Assembly (NCBI GenBank): GCA_035632315.1
Contig: DASQGZ010000022.1
Coordinates: forward strand, 1-64,000
DNA length: 64,000 nucleotides
Source of the DNA: JAFDZW01 sp035632315
Lineage (GTDB): Bacteria; Bacteroidota; Ignavibacteria; Palsa-1295
Reading direction: 5' to 3'
This document shows positions 25,517 through 34,223 of the stretch, piece after piece; positions within the stretch are counted from its first letter, which is position 1; every line of letters starts with the position of its first letter. The translations under genes and the position numbers were made by a program. The notes beneath the pieces were generated by a model. The model saw only the letters and a list, made by a program, of their open reading frames with translations. It was not told the origin of the DNA and searched no databases.

Positions 25517-28126
25517 ATGACATCGAACGAGATACGACAAAGTTTTCTGGACTTCTTTCACTCGAAAGGGCATACGATCGTGCCGAGCGCGCCGGTGATC
25601 CCGCACGGGGATAAGACGCTGCTATTCACGAATGCCGGGATGAACCAGTTCAAAGACGTTTTCCTCGGCGAGGGAACGAGGCCATATAAACGTGCTGCCG
25701 ATACCCAAAAATGCCTCCGAGTCTCCGGTAAACATAACGATCTCGAAGAGGTCGGGCACGACACCTACCATCATACGCTCTTCGAAATGCTCGGCAACTG
25801 GAGCTTCGGGGATTACTATAAAAAAGAAGCGATCGAGTGGGCATGGGAGTTGCTTACAAAAATCTGGAAGCTCGATAAATCGCGGCTCTATGCGACAGTC
25901 TTCGAAAGCGACGATGAATCTGCAGAACTTTGGGCGAAGGTCACGGACATCGATCTGACGCATATCTTGAGATTCGGTGCGAAAGATAATTTTTGGGAAA
26001 TGGGCGAAACGGGGCCGTGCGGTCCGTGCTCGGAAATTCATTACGACAAGACGCCTGATAAAAGCGGAGGCAAACTCGTCAATGCCGGTTCGCCGGAAGT
26101 GATCGAAATTTGGAATCTCGTCTTCATCCAGAACAATCGTCACTCAGACGGCAAACTTAACGAGCTTCCGCAAAAGCACGTCGATACCGGAATGGGTTTT
26201 GAGCGTATTTGTGCGGTGATGCAGCATAAGATGTCGAACTACGATACCGATGTATTCGAGCCATACATCAAGTGGTTATCGAAGCGATCGGGTATCGGAT
26301 ACCAGGTATCAGGTTTGGGAGAATCCCAAACACCGGACACCCGGCACCGAACACCCGACACAGACATCGCGATGCGCGTCATTTCCGATCATGTCAGGGC
26401 ATTAAGTTCGGCAATTGCCGATGGTGCACTTCCCGGCAACGAAGGCAGGGGATATGTACTTCGCAGAATTCTTCGCCGCGCTGCACGCTATGGAAGAAAA
26501 CTTGGACTCACCGAGCCGTTTCTTTGTGAATTATCCGGTGTCGTCGCCGAAACAATGGGCGGGGTATTTCCCGAACTTCGCGAGCGCCGTGATCTTATTT
26601 ATAAGATCCTTCGCGCCGAAGAAGAAAGTTTCAACGCGACGCTTGATAGGGGGCTCTCGCTCTTCGAAGAAATAATTTCACGCGAAACAGAATCGGAATC
26701 TCCGTACATCAGCGGCGAAGACGCATTCAAGTTATATGATACGTTCGGTTTTCCGATAGATCTGACGCACGTACTTGCGCATGAACGCGGAGTCACGATC
26801 GATATGAAAGGGTTCGAACATCTGCTTGCCGAGCAAAAGCATCGCAGCAAAATGGTACACGAATCGAAAAAACATCGTGAACTTGCCGCAACCGATGTTG
26901 TCGGGATAGAATCGGAATTTCTCGGATACGATCTGATCGACGCCGAAGGTAAAGTCGTGCTTTCGGGCGAGGACATTGTCGTGCTTGATAAAACGCCGTT
27001 CTATGCGGAGTCAGGCGGGCAGGTTTCCGATACCGGAACACTGATCATCGACGGCAACCCCTATCGTGTCACCGATGTCCGTAAGCTCGGCGGCACAGCG
27101 ATCGGGCATGTCCTCGAACATAGTGGTGTGCAGGTCAGCGAAGGAGCTCAAGTCCACGCTGCTGTTGACAAAACGCGTCGTTATGACATTATGCGAAATC
27201 ATACAGCGACGCATCTGGTGCATTCGGCACTTCGCAAAATTCTTGGCGAACACGTCCATCAGGCAGGTTCGCTCGTGAATGAGAATCATCTCAGATTCGA
27301 TTTTGCGCACTATCAGAAAGTCTCGCCCGAGGAAATACAAGCGATCGAAGAATTGGTGAACGAGAAAGTCCGCGAAGCGATCGGGCTCATCCATCATCGT
27401 AACATTCCGTTCGAAGAAGCAAAAAAAATGGGCGCACTGATGTTCTTCGGCGATAAGTATGGCGCAAAAGTAAATGTCGTTGACTTCGGCCCGTTCTCAC
27501 GGGAATTCTGCGGCGGGACGCACGTAAAAAATACTTCAGAGATCGGCTTATTCAAACTCACGAGCGAATCGAGCATTGCCAGCGGCACACGCCGCATCGA
27601 AGCCGTCACCGGCCGCGGTATTGAAAAATGGATTCGCGAGCAGATCGGGCAGACAAATGCGCTTTCGCGCGAACGGGACGAGCTCGAAGAAGAAAAACGT
27701 AAACTTGAAAAAGAAATTGCGAAGCTGCATCTTTCTTCCCGCAAAGATGAAGCAGCAGAGATCGCAAAGTCCGCCTCTTTGCTTGACGGCACAAAACTTC
27801 GAGTCGCGACGAAGCTCGTAAATGTTTCTGATACGGAAGAATTTAAGTCGTTTGCCGAGATGGTGCAATCCTCAATGGGCGGCGGGTCAGTGATCGTGCT
27901 AGGTGCAGCGCTTGACGATAAAGCGTCGCTTGTCGCACTCGTGAGCGATGACGTTGTAAAAGAAAAAAAGGTGCAAGCCGGTAAACTCGTCGGCGCTGTC
28001 GCAGAGATCGTCGGCGGTAAAGGCGGTGGCAGACCGAACTTTGCTCAAGCCGGTGGGAAGGATCCCGGGAAGCTTCCTGAGGCATTGGCTGCAGTTGGGG
28101 GAATCATTCGTCAAATGATTCAGTAA
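25517..28126 (+). CDS. alaS: Alanine-tRNA ligase with a palindrome-encoded insertion
   Basis: Class II synthetase charging tRNA(Ala). At 869 residues it has the full architecture: N-terminal catalytic core (FHSKGHTIVPSAPVIP, FTNAGMNQFKDVFLG), helical tRNA domain (ADGALPGNEGRGYVLRRILR), editing domain with HTATHLVHSAL and CGGTHV zinc ligands, a coiled coil near residues 715-750, and the C-Ala end GGKGGGRPNFAQAGGKDP. Between KRS (256-258) and DIAMRVISDH, residues 259-282 form a Gly/Pro/Asp-rich segment (GIGYQVSGLGE...TPDTRHRTPDT) with no counterpart in AlaRS; the DNA beneath it is an imperfect palindrome. The reading frame is intact. dacB follows after 23 bases. Confidence 0.96.
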   Translation: MTSNEIRQSFLDFFHSKGHTIVPSAPVIPHGDKTLLFTNAGMNQFKDVFLGEGTRPYKRAADTQKCLRVSGKHNDLEEVGHDTYHHTLFEMLGNWSFGDYYKKEAIEWAWELLTKIWKLDKSRLYATVFESDDESAELWAKVTDIDLTHILRFGAKDNFWEMGETGPCGPCSEIHYDKTPDKSGGKLVNAGSPEVIEIWNLVFIQNNRHSDGKLNELPQKHVDTGMGFERICAVMQHKMSNYDTDVFEPYIKWLSKRSGIGYQVSGLGESQTPDTRHRTPDTDIAMRVISDHVRALSSAIADGALPGNEGRGYVLRRILRRAARYGRKLGLTEPFLCELSGVVAETMGGVFPELRERRDLIYKILRAEEESFNATLDRGLSLFEEIISRETESESPYISGEDAFKLYDTFGFPIDLTHVLAHERGVTIDMKGFEHLLAEQKHRSKMVHESKKHRELAATDVVGIESEFLGYDLIDAEGKVVLSGEDIVVLDKTPFYAESGGQVSDTGTLIIDGNPYRVTDVRKLGGTAIGHVLEHSGVQVSEGAQVHAAVDKTRRYDIMRNHTATHLVHSALRKILGEHVHQAGSLVNENHLRFDFAHYQKVSPEEIQAIEELVNEKVREAIGLIHHRNIPFEEAKKMGALMFFGDKYGAKVNVVDFGPFSREFCGGTHVKNTSEIGLFKLTSESSIASGTRRIEAVTGRGIEKWIREQIGQTNALSRERDELEEEKRKLEKEIAKLHLSSRKDEAAEIAKSASLLDGTKLRVATKLVNVSDTEEFKSFAEMVQSSMGGGSVIVLGAALDDKASLVALVSDDVVKEKKVQAGKLVGAVAEIVGGKGGGRPNFAQAGGKDPGKLPEALAAVGGIIRQMIQ
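26291..26362. repeat. In-frame palindromic element inside alaS
   Basis: 72 bases, a multiple of three. The centre is a perfect 8-bp stem, GTTTGGGA (26313-26320) with TCCCAAAC (26324-26331), and a GAA loop. The outer arms continue as GGTATCGGATACCAGGTATC and the counterpart CACCGGACACCCGGCACCGA, which pair with mismatches and small gaps. The base style (runs of ACCCG/GACACC) is unlike the surrounding alaS codons. The peptide falls in a loop between the catalytic core and the tRNA-recognition helix. Confidence 0.75.
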
Positions 28127-28149
28127 TAGAATTAGTAAGGATTATTGTT

Positions 28150-29982
28150 TTGAGGATAAAGCTTGCCCTGGTACTGATTCTAATATTTGGAGCATCGCTT
28201 GTCGCGAGTGCTCAATCTCTCATCCCCGATTCGGTACGTACCCCATTAAATATTACCTTCACCGGATACCGCGGCGATACATCGTATGCGCTCGGGGGCC
28301 TTCGCTCGGAGCTTGCCTCTATCCTTCCGGCAACGCGTTATCGGCGGATGACACCAAGCTGCAAAGTCGTTTTGTTCGAGCCGGACAATTCAATTCACCC
28401 GATCTATGCCGTCAATCAGGATATGGCAGTAATGCCGGCGTCGGTCGAAAAATTATTTACAACTTCAACGACGCTTTGGGCGCTCGGTTCGGATTATAAA
28501 TTTTCTACAAAACTCGATCTGTTGCCATCGGCGCGTGTCGAGGGCTCATCGGTGATCGGAAGCATTTATCTTCGTCCGAGCGGCGACCCGACGCTCAGTG
28601 TGAATGACTTCGACGAGCTTGCAATAAAGCTGAAATCTACCGGCGTCACCCAGATCGAAGGTGACATCGTCAGCGATCTGACGAACGATCATATTCTCAC
28701 AGCCGATGCACAAAAATATTTTGCGGATCATACCGAACTTCCGGCAACCACAGCCGGCGGCGGCGATTCGCTCGTCGACGTTCACGATTCGTTGCTCGCC
28801 GACGAGAACGCCGATGCCGGTTCGGATGAGAATCAGGATGCACCGGACGAAGACCAGGAAGTTGCCGGCTTTCTTTCGAGCTCACCGAATTTCTTCATCG
28901 ATCGAAATATTATTTCCGTTCATGTCGTCGCCGGTTCGAAGAAGGGGATGTCAGCACACGTAAGCATCACCCCGCCGATCAGCGGCGTGCGAGTGATCAA
29001 TCACGCGAGGACGAGCGCTCCTGTTCGGTTCTATTATCGCAAAGTTCGCATCGGCCGCGGGCGTCATGCACGCTATCGCAAAGTTCGCGCACATACGCGG
29101 TCGTCATATACACTTCACATCACGACGTCCGGCACAGCGAACGACCCCGAGCAAACAATCGTCATCTCAGGCGTTATACCGGCAAGACTCTCTCGCACAT
29201 TTAATGTCCCGATCAAAAATGTCCCGCAAGCAATGGCAGCGCTGTTGAAATGGCGCTTGGAAGAGAATGGCATTCGAGTCACCGGTACGGCGCGATCAGG
29301 CGAACCGCCAAAAGGAGTAACCGATTATAAAACGATCGCTGTGAAAGAGACGCCGCTGCTCGATCTGTTGCAAGTGACGAATAAACGCAGTGATAATTTT
29401 TTGGCGGAGTCGATGTTTAGAAAATTGTCGTCCATCTCCGATGTCAGTGCCTCAAATCCTGCCGAGCGCAGCCGTAAGCTAATTCACTCGTGGATGAACG
29501 TCATTGATGTTAATTGCAAGGACGGATATTGCGCCGACGGCTCGGGTCTGTCGCATGATAATCATACGACGGCAGAAGCAGTGATCGACCTGCTCCGTGG
29601 GATTCGCTCCCGACCGAGAATGTATCCCGATTTTGTTTCAACGCTTTCGATCGCTGGTGTTGACGGGACGACGCGCGGGCGGATGATCGGCAGCCCGGCC
29701 CAGTTCAATGCGCGCAGCAAGACAGGAACGCTCAATGCCGTTACGGCGCTTGCCGGATACGTCTCGACACAGGACGGACAGCTTGCCGCCTATTTCATCA
29801 CGATGCAAAATCTTCGCGGCGGTGCAAAAATGTATAAAGCAATTCAAAATCAGATCGTCCAAAAAATCGCCGGATTCAAATATTCTGATTATGCAGCAAA
29901 ATATTCTCCGACTCCGGTGACTGCCGCACCGACATTTACGGCGCCCGATACGCCGCCGAAAAAAAATAATAATTACCGCTGA
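28150..29982 (+). CDS. dacB: D-alanyl-D-alanine carboxypeptidase/endopeptidase (PBP4 type, S13)
   Basis: Periplasmic penicillin-binding protein that trims or cleaves peptidoglycan cross-links. It is 610 residues with a signal peptide (LVLILIFGASLVASAQ). The three active-site motifs are SVEK at 98-101, SDN at 414-416, and KTG at 524-526. The start is TTG at 28150, 23 bases after alaS. Two insertions are unusual: an acidic stretch at about residues 215-237 (DENADAGSDENQDAPDEDQE) and a basic one around 300-320 (KVRIGRGRHARYRKVRAHTR). The C-terminus is Pro/Thr-rich. It belongs to the same run of plus-strand genes as alaS, Nudix and gatA. Confidence 0.92.
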   Translation: MRIKLALVLILIFGASLVASAQSLIPDSVRTPLNITFTGYRGDTSYALGGLRSELASILPATRYRRMTPSCKVVLFEPDNSIHPIYAVNQDMAVMPASVEKLFTTSTTLWALGSDYKFSTKLDLLPSARVEGSSVIGSIYLRPSGDPTLSVNDFDELAIKLKSTGVTQIEGDIVSDLTNDHILTADAQKYFADHTELPATTAGGGDSLVDVHDSLLADENADAGSDENQDAPDEDQEVAGFLSSSPNFFIDRNIISVHVVAGSKKGMSAHVSITPPISGVRVINHARTSAPVRFYYRKVRIGRGRHARYRKVRAHTRSSYTLHITTSGTANDPEQTIVISGVIPARLSRTFNVPIKNVPQAMAALLKWRLEENGIRVTGTARSGEPPKGVTDYKTIAVKETPLLDLLQVTNKRSDNFLAESMFRKLSSISDVSASNPAERSRKLIHSWMNVIDVNCKDGYCADGSGLSHDNHTTAEAVIDLLRGIRSRPRMYPDFVSTLSIAGVDGTTRGRMIGSPAQFNARSKTGTLNAVTALAGYVSTQDGQLAAYFITMQNLRGGAKMYKAIQNQIVQKIAGFKYSDYAAKYSPTPVTAAPTFTAPDTPPKKNNNYR

Positions 29983-30011
29983 GTTTTTCAGCGTTATCCG
30001 ATACTTCTGCA

Positions 30012-30482
30012 ATGTCTCAGGTAGCCGCACGATTTATTCAGCTTCATATCGTTCGGCGTACCGCAAGTTCGATAGAATATCTTGTGCTGCACCGCTCATC
30101 CGATGAGCCTGTATTTCCGAATCTCTGGCAAGTAGTGACAGGCGGGATCGATCAGGGCGAAACCGCCATCGAAGCGGCGATTCGTGAAATGAGGGAAGAA
30201 ACAAGTCTTGAGCCGATCACCATGTGGGCAGTACCGTTTGTTGCATCTTTTTACAGCATCAAGCGCGACGAGATACAGAGTGTTCCTGTTTTTGCTGCGC
30301 TTGTCGCAGAAGGTGATAGCGTCATATTATCGCATGAGCATCAGGCATTTGAATGGCTGCCGTATGAAGCTGCGCTCGAGAGATTAATATTTCCATCGCA
30401 CAAAGAAGGAATGGAGTATGTTTCTACATATATAATACATGCAAGCGGTGAAATACCATTTGCTATCGTCGCAAAAAAATAA
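30012..30482 (+). CDS. Nudix hydrolase
   Basis: A 156-residue enzyme with the Nudix box GGIDQGETAIEAAIREMREE followed by TSLE, matching GX5EX7REUXEEXGU except for Ser in place of the last Gly. It hydrolyses a nucleoside-diphosphate-linked substrate with Mg2+. The layout with LWQVVTGGID and late HEHQAFEWLPYEAA resembles dihydroneopterin triphosphate pyrophosphatase (NudB) homologues, but the substrate is uncertain. gatA starts 8 bases after its stop, so the two are probably co-translated. Confidence 0.85.
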   Translation: MSQVAARFIQLHIVRRTASSIEYLVLHRSSDEPVFPNLWQVVTGGIDQGETAIEAAIREMREETSLEPITMWAVPFVASFYSIKRDEIQSVPVFAALVAEGDSVILSHEHQAFEWLPYEAALERLIFPSHKEGMEYVSTYIIHASGEIPFAIVAKK

Positions 30483-30490
30483 TTGATCGA

Positions 30491-31831
30491 ATGACCGCCG
30501 AATTATTACACAAACTGAATTCCGAATACAATTGCTTTTTGAATATTTTCGACGAGCCTGTTCGTCAGGTCCCCTCAGGAAAATTAGCAGGGATGCGTGT
30601 TGCAGTCAAAGATGTTCTCGCACTCAAGGACGCGAAACTCACCTGTGCGTCGAAAATTCTGGAGCCATTCACTTCACTGTACTCTGCAACATGTGTTGAG
30701 AGATTATTAAATACAGGAGCCGAGATCGTCGGCAAGACGAATATGGACGAATTCGCAATGGGTTCGTCGAATGAGAATTCGGCATTTGGTGCAGTGCTCA
30801 ACCCGTGGGATGTAACCCGCGTACCCGGCGGCTCATCGGGCGGCAGCGCTGTTGCAACAGCGATCGGCGCGTGCGATGTTGCGCTCGGAACAGACACCGG
30901 CGGCTCGATCCGTCAGCCGGCGGCATTCACAGGGACGATCGGCTTCAAGCCGACATACGGGCGCATCTCGCGCTACGGACTTGTCGCGTTCGCATCGAGT
31001 TTTGATACCGTCGGAATGTTCTCGCGGACGCTCGAACATTCTGCACAGGCTCTTGAGGTAATGGCGGGGAAAGACGAACACGACGCGACAAGCGCAGATG
31101 TTCCAACCGAAGAGTATTCTGCGTCGTTGAATAATGGTGTGAAGGATTTGCGCATCGGCATTCCGAAAGAATATTTTGGCGAAGGTATCGAACCCGATGT
31201 TCGTGAAGCGGTCGAAGCAGTAAAGAAAAAACTTGATGCGGCAGGCTGCAAGCTCGTTCCTGTTTCGATGCCGCATACGAAGTATTCGATCGCGGTCTAT
31301 TATATTTTGACGACTGCCGAAGCATCAAGCAACCTTGCGCGTTTCGACGGCATTCGATATGGCTACCGAACGCCCGGTGCACACTCACTCGAGGAAACGT
31401 ATGTTCGCTCTCGCTCCGAAGGCTTTGGCCGTGAGGTCAAGCGCCGTATTATGCTTGGGACGTATGTGCTTTCGAGCGGATATTACGATGCGTACTATAA
31501 ACGGGCACAAAAAGTGCGACGTCTCGTCAAAAATGATTTTACGAATGTGTTCAAAGAGGTCGATGCGTTACTGACGCCGACAACTCCGACGACAGCATTC
31601 AAACTTGGTGATAAGATCAGCGATCCGCTTGCAATGTATCTCAACGATATTTTTACGGTCAGCGCAAATATTGCAGGCACTCCGGCCGTCAGCATCCCGG
31701 TCGGATTTGATAGGAACGGCCTGCCGATCGGAGCCCAGCTTATTGCAAATGATTTTCAGGAATCGACACTTTTTGCTTTATCGAAAGAGATCCACGTAGA
31801 TGTGCTGAAGAATCTGAATCTGAGTAAGTAA
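30491..31831 (+). CDS. gatA: Aspartyl/glutamyl-tRNA amidotransferase subunit A
   Basis: Glutaminase subunit of GatCAB, which converts Glu-tRNA(Gln) or Asp-tRNA(Asn) to the amidated forms. It is 446 residues, about 35 shorter than many GatA proteins, mostly at the N-terminus. The Ser-cisSer-Lys triad is visible: K40 in RVAVKDVL, the cis-Ser in GGSSGGSA at about 115-116, and the nucleophile Ser139 in GTDTGGSIRQPA. Substrate-loop motifs GRISRYGLVAFASSFDTVG and PTTPTTAF are present. gatB and gatC are not adjacent. A palindromic repeat begins right after its stop. Confidence 0.95.
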   Translation: MTAELLHKLNSEYNCFLNIFDEPVRQVPSGKLAGMRVAVKDVLALKDAKLTCASKILEPFTSLYSATCVERLLNTGAEIVGKTNMDEFAMGSSNENSAFGAVLNPWDVTRVPGGSSGGSAVATAIGACDVALGTDTGGSIRQPAAFTGTIGFKPTYGRISRYGLVAFASSFDTVGMFSRTLEHSAQALEVMAGKDEHDATSADVPTEEYSASLNNGVKDLRIGIPKEYFGEGIEPDVREAVEAVKKKLDAAGCKLVPVSMPHTKYSIAVYYILTTAEASSNLARFDGIRYGYRTPGAHSLEETYVRSRSEGFGREVKRRIMLGTYVLSSGYYDAYYKRAQKVRRLVKNDFTNVFKEVDALLTPTTPTTAFKLGDKISDPLAMYLNDIFTVSANIAGTPAVSIPVGFDRNGLPIGAQLIANDFQESTLFALSKEIHVDVLKNLNLSK

Positions 31832-31895
31832 GAATTTTGAATGTTGAGTTTTGAGTATTGAATTAAAAAATAGAGTCCTTCTTAATTCAAAATTC
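31832..31895. repeat. AT-rich palindromic element between gatA and convergent gene
   Basis: The ends are inverted: GAATTTTGAAT at 31832-31842, then TTGAATTA, opposite TTAATTCAAAATTC at 31882-31895. Between the arms TTGAGTTTTGAGTATTGAA repeats a TTGAnTTTTGA unit. It fills nearly the whole gap between two stops. The same TTGAATTTTGAA word occurs again near 37067. Confidence 0.65.
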
Positions 31896-31898
31896 CCT

Positions 31899-34187
31899 CT
31901 AATAAACGATCACTTCATTGCCGCCGCGCTCTTTTGCCTTATCGAGCGCCATTTTTGCGCACAGCAGGAGGTCGTCGCAGGTAGAGTTGTTGCGGGCGCC
32001 GACGACGCCGATACTTGTGGTAAGAGAAAAACTTTTTCTGCCGATCGCGATCACTTCGCTGACGATCTTTTGCCGTACTTTTTCACTCCAGAGATACGCT
32101 TCTTCGTCGATCATCCGCGAAAGCAATACGCCGAAGCTGAATTCACCGATGCGGGCCAGAACATCGTATGGCTGTTTGAGATATTGAAGCACTTTTGAAA
32201 GCGCGAGCACGATCGAATCGAGATCTTCCTGTGCAAACTGATTTTTGTATTGTGCGACATCATCGACTTCGAACGTCACAAGCGAAAGCGCTTCGTTGAA
32301 TTCTTTTGCGCGGGCAAGTTCTTCGCTGAATCGTTCTTCGAAGCCGCGCCGATTCAACTGCCCGGTCAGCAGATCGGTCAGCGATCGTTCGCCGACGATC
32401 TCGGAGAGGGTAAAAATTTCGAGCGATGCGGCGGCGCCCCTCGTCAGATGCTCGAGTGTTTCGATGTCAACATCGGTAAATCGTGCAGCTTCACTATGCT
32501 CGATCGCGAGTGCGCCATAATTTTTAGTTGTCGTCCTGATCGGAATCACGAGGAATGAATGTCCTTCGGCTTTTTCACGGTCTTCATAGACATTGAAGCG
32601 GATGCTCGCGCGATTTAATTCGTCAATGCGAATGCTCATACCGCTTTGCAGCGACTTGCCGACGATGCTTTCCGTCAGATCGATCTGCGTTCGTGGTGCG
32701 ATATAACTTTCGCTGGCTTTTGCCTGTAAATGCAGAATACCCCACGTGCGCTGAGCATCGTCAAAGGCGATGGTCGAGAACCATTCCCATTCGATGAGTT
32801 CGCCGGCCGCTTCGCTGAGCGCGCGAAGTATGTATTCTCCGGTCTGCCCGGCTTCTCGCGGCGGACGTGAGCCAAGATCGGATCCGGTGAGATTGTATAA
32901 TCGCTTCGCCGAAGCAAGTGTCCTTGCCGATGTGAGCAAGTCGTAAGATTCAATATACGACCGCACTAATCCGGAAATAAGACCCGAATATTCCGTCAGC
33001 AGCCTGAGCGTTTCGGCAGCGAATTGTTCGTCTTCGAGAGAATCGACTGCCAAGACAGCGACAAGCGCGTCGGCAAAGAGCACCGGCATTGCAGCAAACG
33101 AGCGAACACCGATCTGCTCATTATAATATGGAATGAGATCGTATTCTGCCTGCGGCGGAATACTTTGAATGATTTGCGGCTCGACTCGAATCGCAACTTT
33201 GCTGACTGCATCATGGCCGATCGGATAGCGCCGTTCAGTTAACAGGTGATGATATGCAAAATCATCGACCGATGCGCATTCAAGAACCAGATGCTGCTTT
33301 TTATGATTGACCCAGAAAAATAGTGCACTCTGTGCACCAGTGTGATCGCGGAGCAAATCGAGCAATTCGGAAAGCAGCAGTACGAAATCTTTTCGCGGAT
33401 CCCGGGTTTCGCCGCCGCGGCGCGGGCGCGCGTCGAACCTTCGAAGTGCATCGAGATAGACACTGACCGAAGGATCGACCGACTTATCGGAAAACGCGCG
33501 AGCAGGAGCCTCTTGTTCAACTCGTGATTCTTTAATGTCAGATTCTTCAACTTCCTGTTCTTCAACCTGCTGATCTTCAAGATCTTGCTCATCGAATTCA
33601 GAAAACGCTTCTTCAGATTCCGGCGGCTCGTTATGTGCAGTAGGATAGGATTCGCGCTCTTCGACTTCCGTCGGTAATTCGAATTCGACGGCAGTCTCGG
33701 CGATCACGAGGCGCTCGTCGTCTTCTTCGATGATTTCGATGACAGATTCGCTGACTACGGCAGGTGGCTCAGGCTCGCAGACTGTCTCGATCTGTTTGTC
33801 GATAATATTTGCGTGAGAGGGTTCAGCCGATGAAGCTGATTTCGGTATCTTTCGTACCCGAATGAGCGATTGTTCTTCGTCGGAAAAATATGGAGCAGAA
33901 AGGGGATCGAACGGTATTTCTTCCGGCAAGGGCTGCACGGATTCTTCCGGTGCGCCTCTGCTTTTGAAGATCGACGATATTTTTTTGCCGCCGCCGAGCA
34001 GATCGCCCGACAGTGAACGGATGCGCGGAACTGCGCTCTTGAGGAAGTTGCTTTGTTCGGAAGTCTGTTCTTCGGCAGATTCTTTTGCTGAGCGTTCGAT
34101 CGCAAAATCATCGAACGTAAGCTTCTTCGGCGGTTTGGGTCCGCCTTCGGGAATGTCAGTCTGATATGTCCCTTCGGTTTCGCTCAC
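31899..34187 (-). CDS. GAF-GAF-degenerate GGDEF signalling protein
   Basis: A 762-residue cytoplasmic protein without membrane segments. The first 240 or so residues are Glu/Ser/Pro-rich and disordered (EEQEVEESDIKESRVEQEAP). Two GAF-type sensor domains follow: about 255-425 with IGVRSFAAMPVLFADALVAV, and about 440-595 with SFLVIPIRTTTKNYGALAIE. The last 160 residues are a GGDEF fold: SLTDLLTGQLNRRGFEERF and the start of the signature strand DVLARIG, but the catalytic loop reads GEFSF instead of GGDEF. Diguanylate cyclase activity is therefore unlikely. It may bind nucleotide or act as a receiver of GAF signals. Palindromic DNA abuts its stop. Confidence 0.82.
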   Translation of the reverse strand: MSETEGTYQTDIPEGGPKPPKKLTFDDFAIERSAKESAEEQTSEQSNFLKSAVPRIRSLSGDLLGGGKKISSIFKSRGAPEESVQPLPEEIPFDPLSAPYFSDEEQSLIRVRKIPKSASSAEPSHANIIDKQIETVCEPEPPAVVSESVIEIIEEDDERLVIAETAVEFELPTEVEERESYPTAHNEPPESEEAFSEFDEQDLEDQQVEEQEVEESDIKESRVEQEAPARAFSDKSVDPSVSVYLDALRRFDARPRRGGETRDPRKDFVLLLSELLDLLRDHTGAQSALFFWVNHKKQHLVLECASVDDFAYHHLLTERRYPIGHDAVSKVAIRVEPQIIQSIPPQAEYDLIPYYNEQIGVRSFAAMPVLFADALVAVLAVDSLEDEQFAAETLRLLTEYSGLISGLVRSYIESYDLLTSARTLASAKRLYNLTGSDLGSRPPREAGQTGEYILRALSEAAGELIEWEWFSTIAFDDAQRTWGILHLQAKASESYIAPRTQIDLTESIVGKSLQSGMSIRIDELNRASIRFNVYEDREKAEGHSFLVIPIRTTTKNYGALAIEHSEAARFTDVDIETLEHLTRGAAASLEIFTLSEIVGERSLTDLLTGQLNRRGFEERFSEELARAKEFNEALSLVTFEVDDVAQYKNQFAQEDLDSIVLALSKVLQYLKQPYDVLARIGEFSFGVLLSRMIDEEAYLWSEKVRQKIVSEVIAIGRKSFSLTTSIGVVGARNNSTCDDLLLCAKMALDKAKERGGNEVIVY

Positions 34188-34223
34188 GTTGTTGCTCCGG
34201 CAACCCTTGAATTATTTGAACGA

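Noticed and set aside
31835..32198. Plus-strand frame over the end of the GGDEF gene
   Set aside because: Antisense shadow of a conserved domain.
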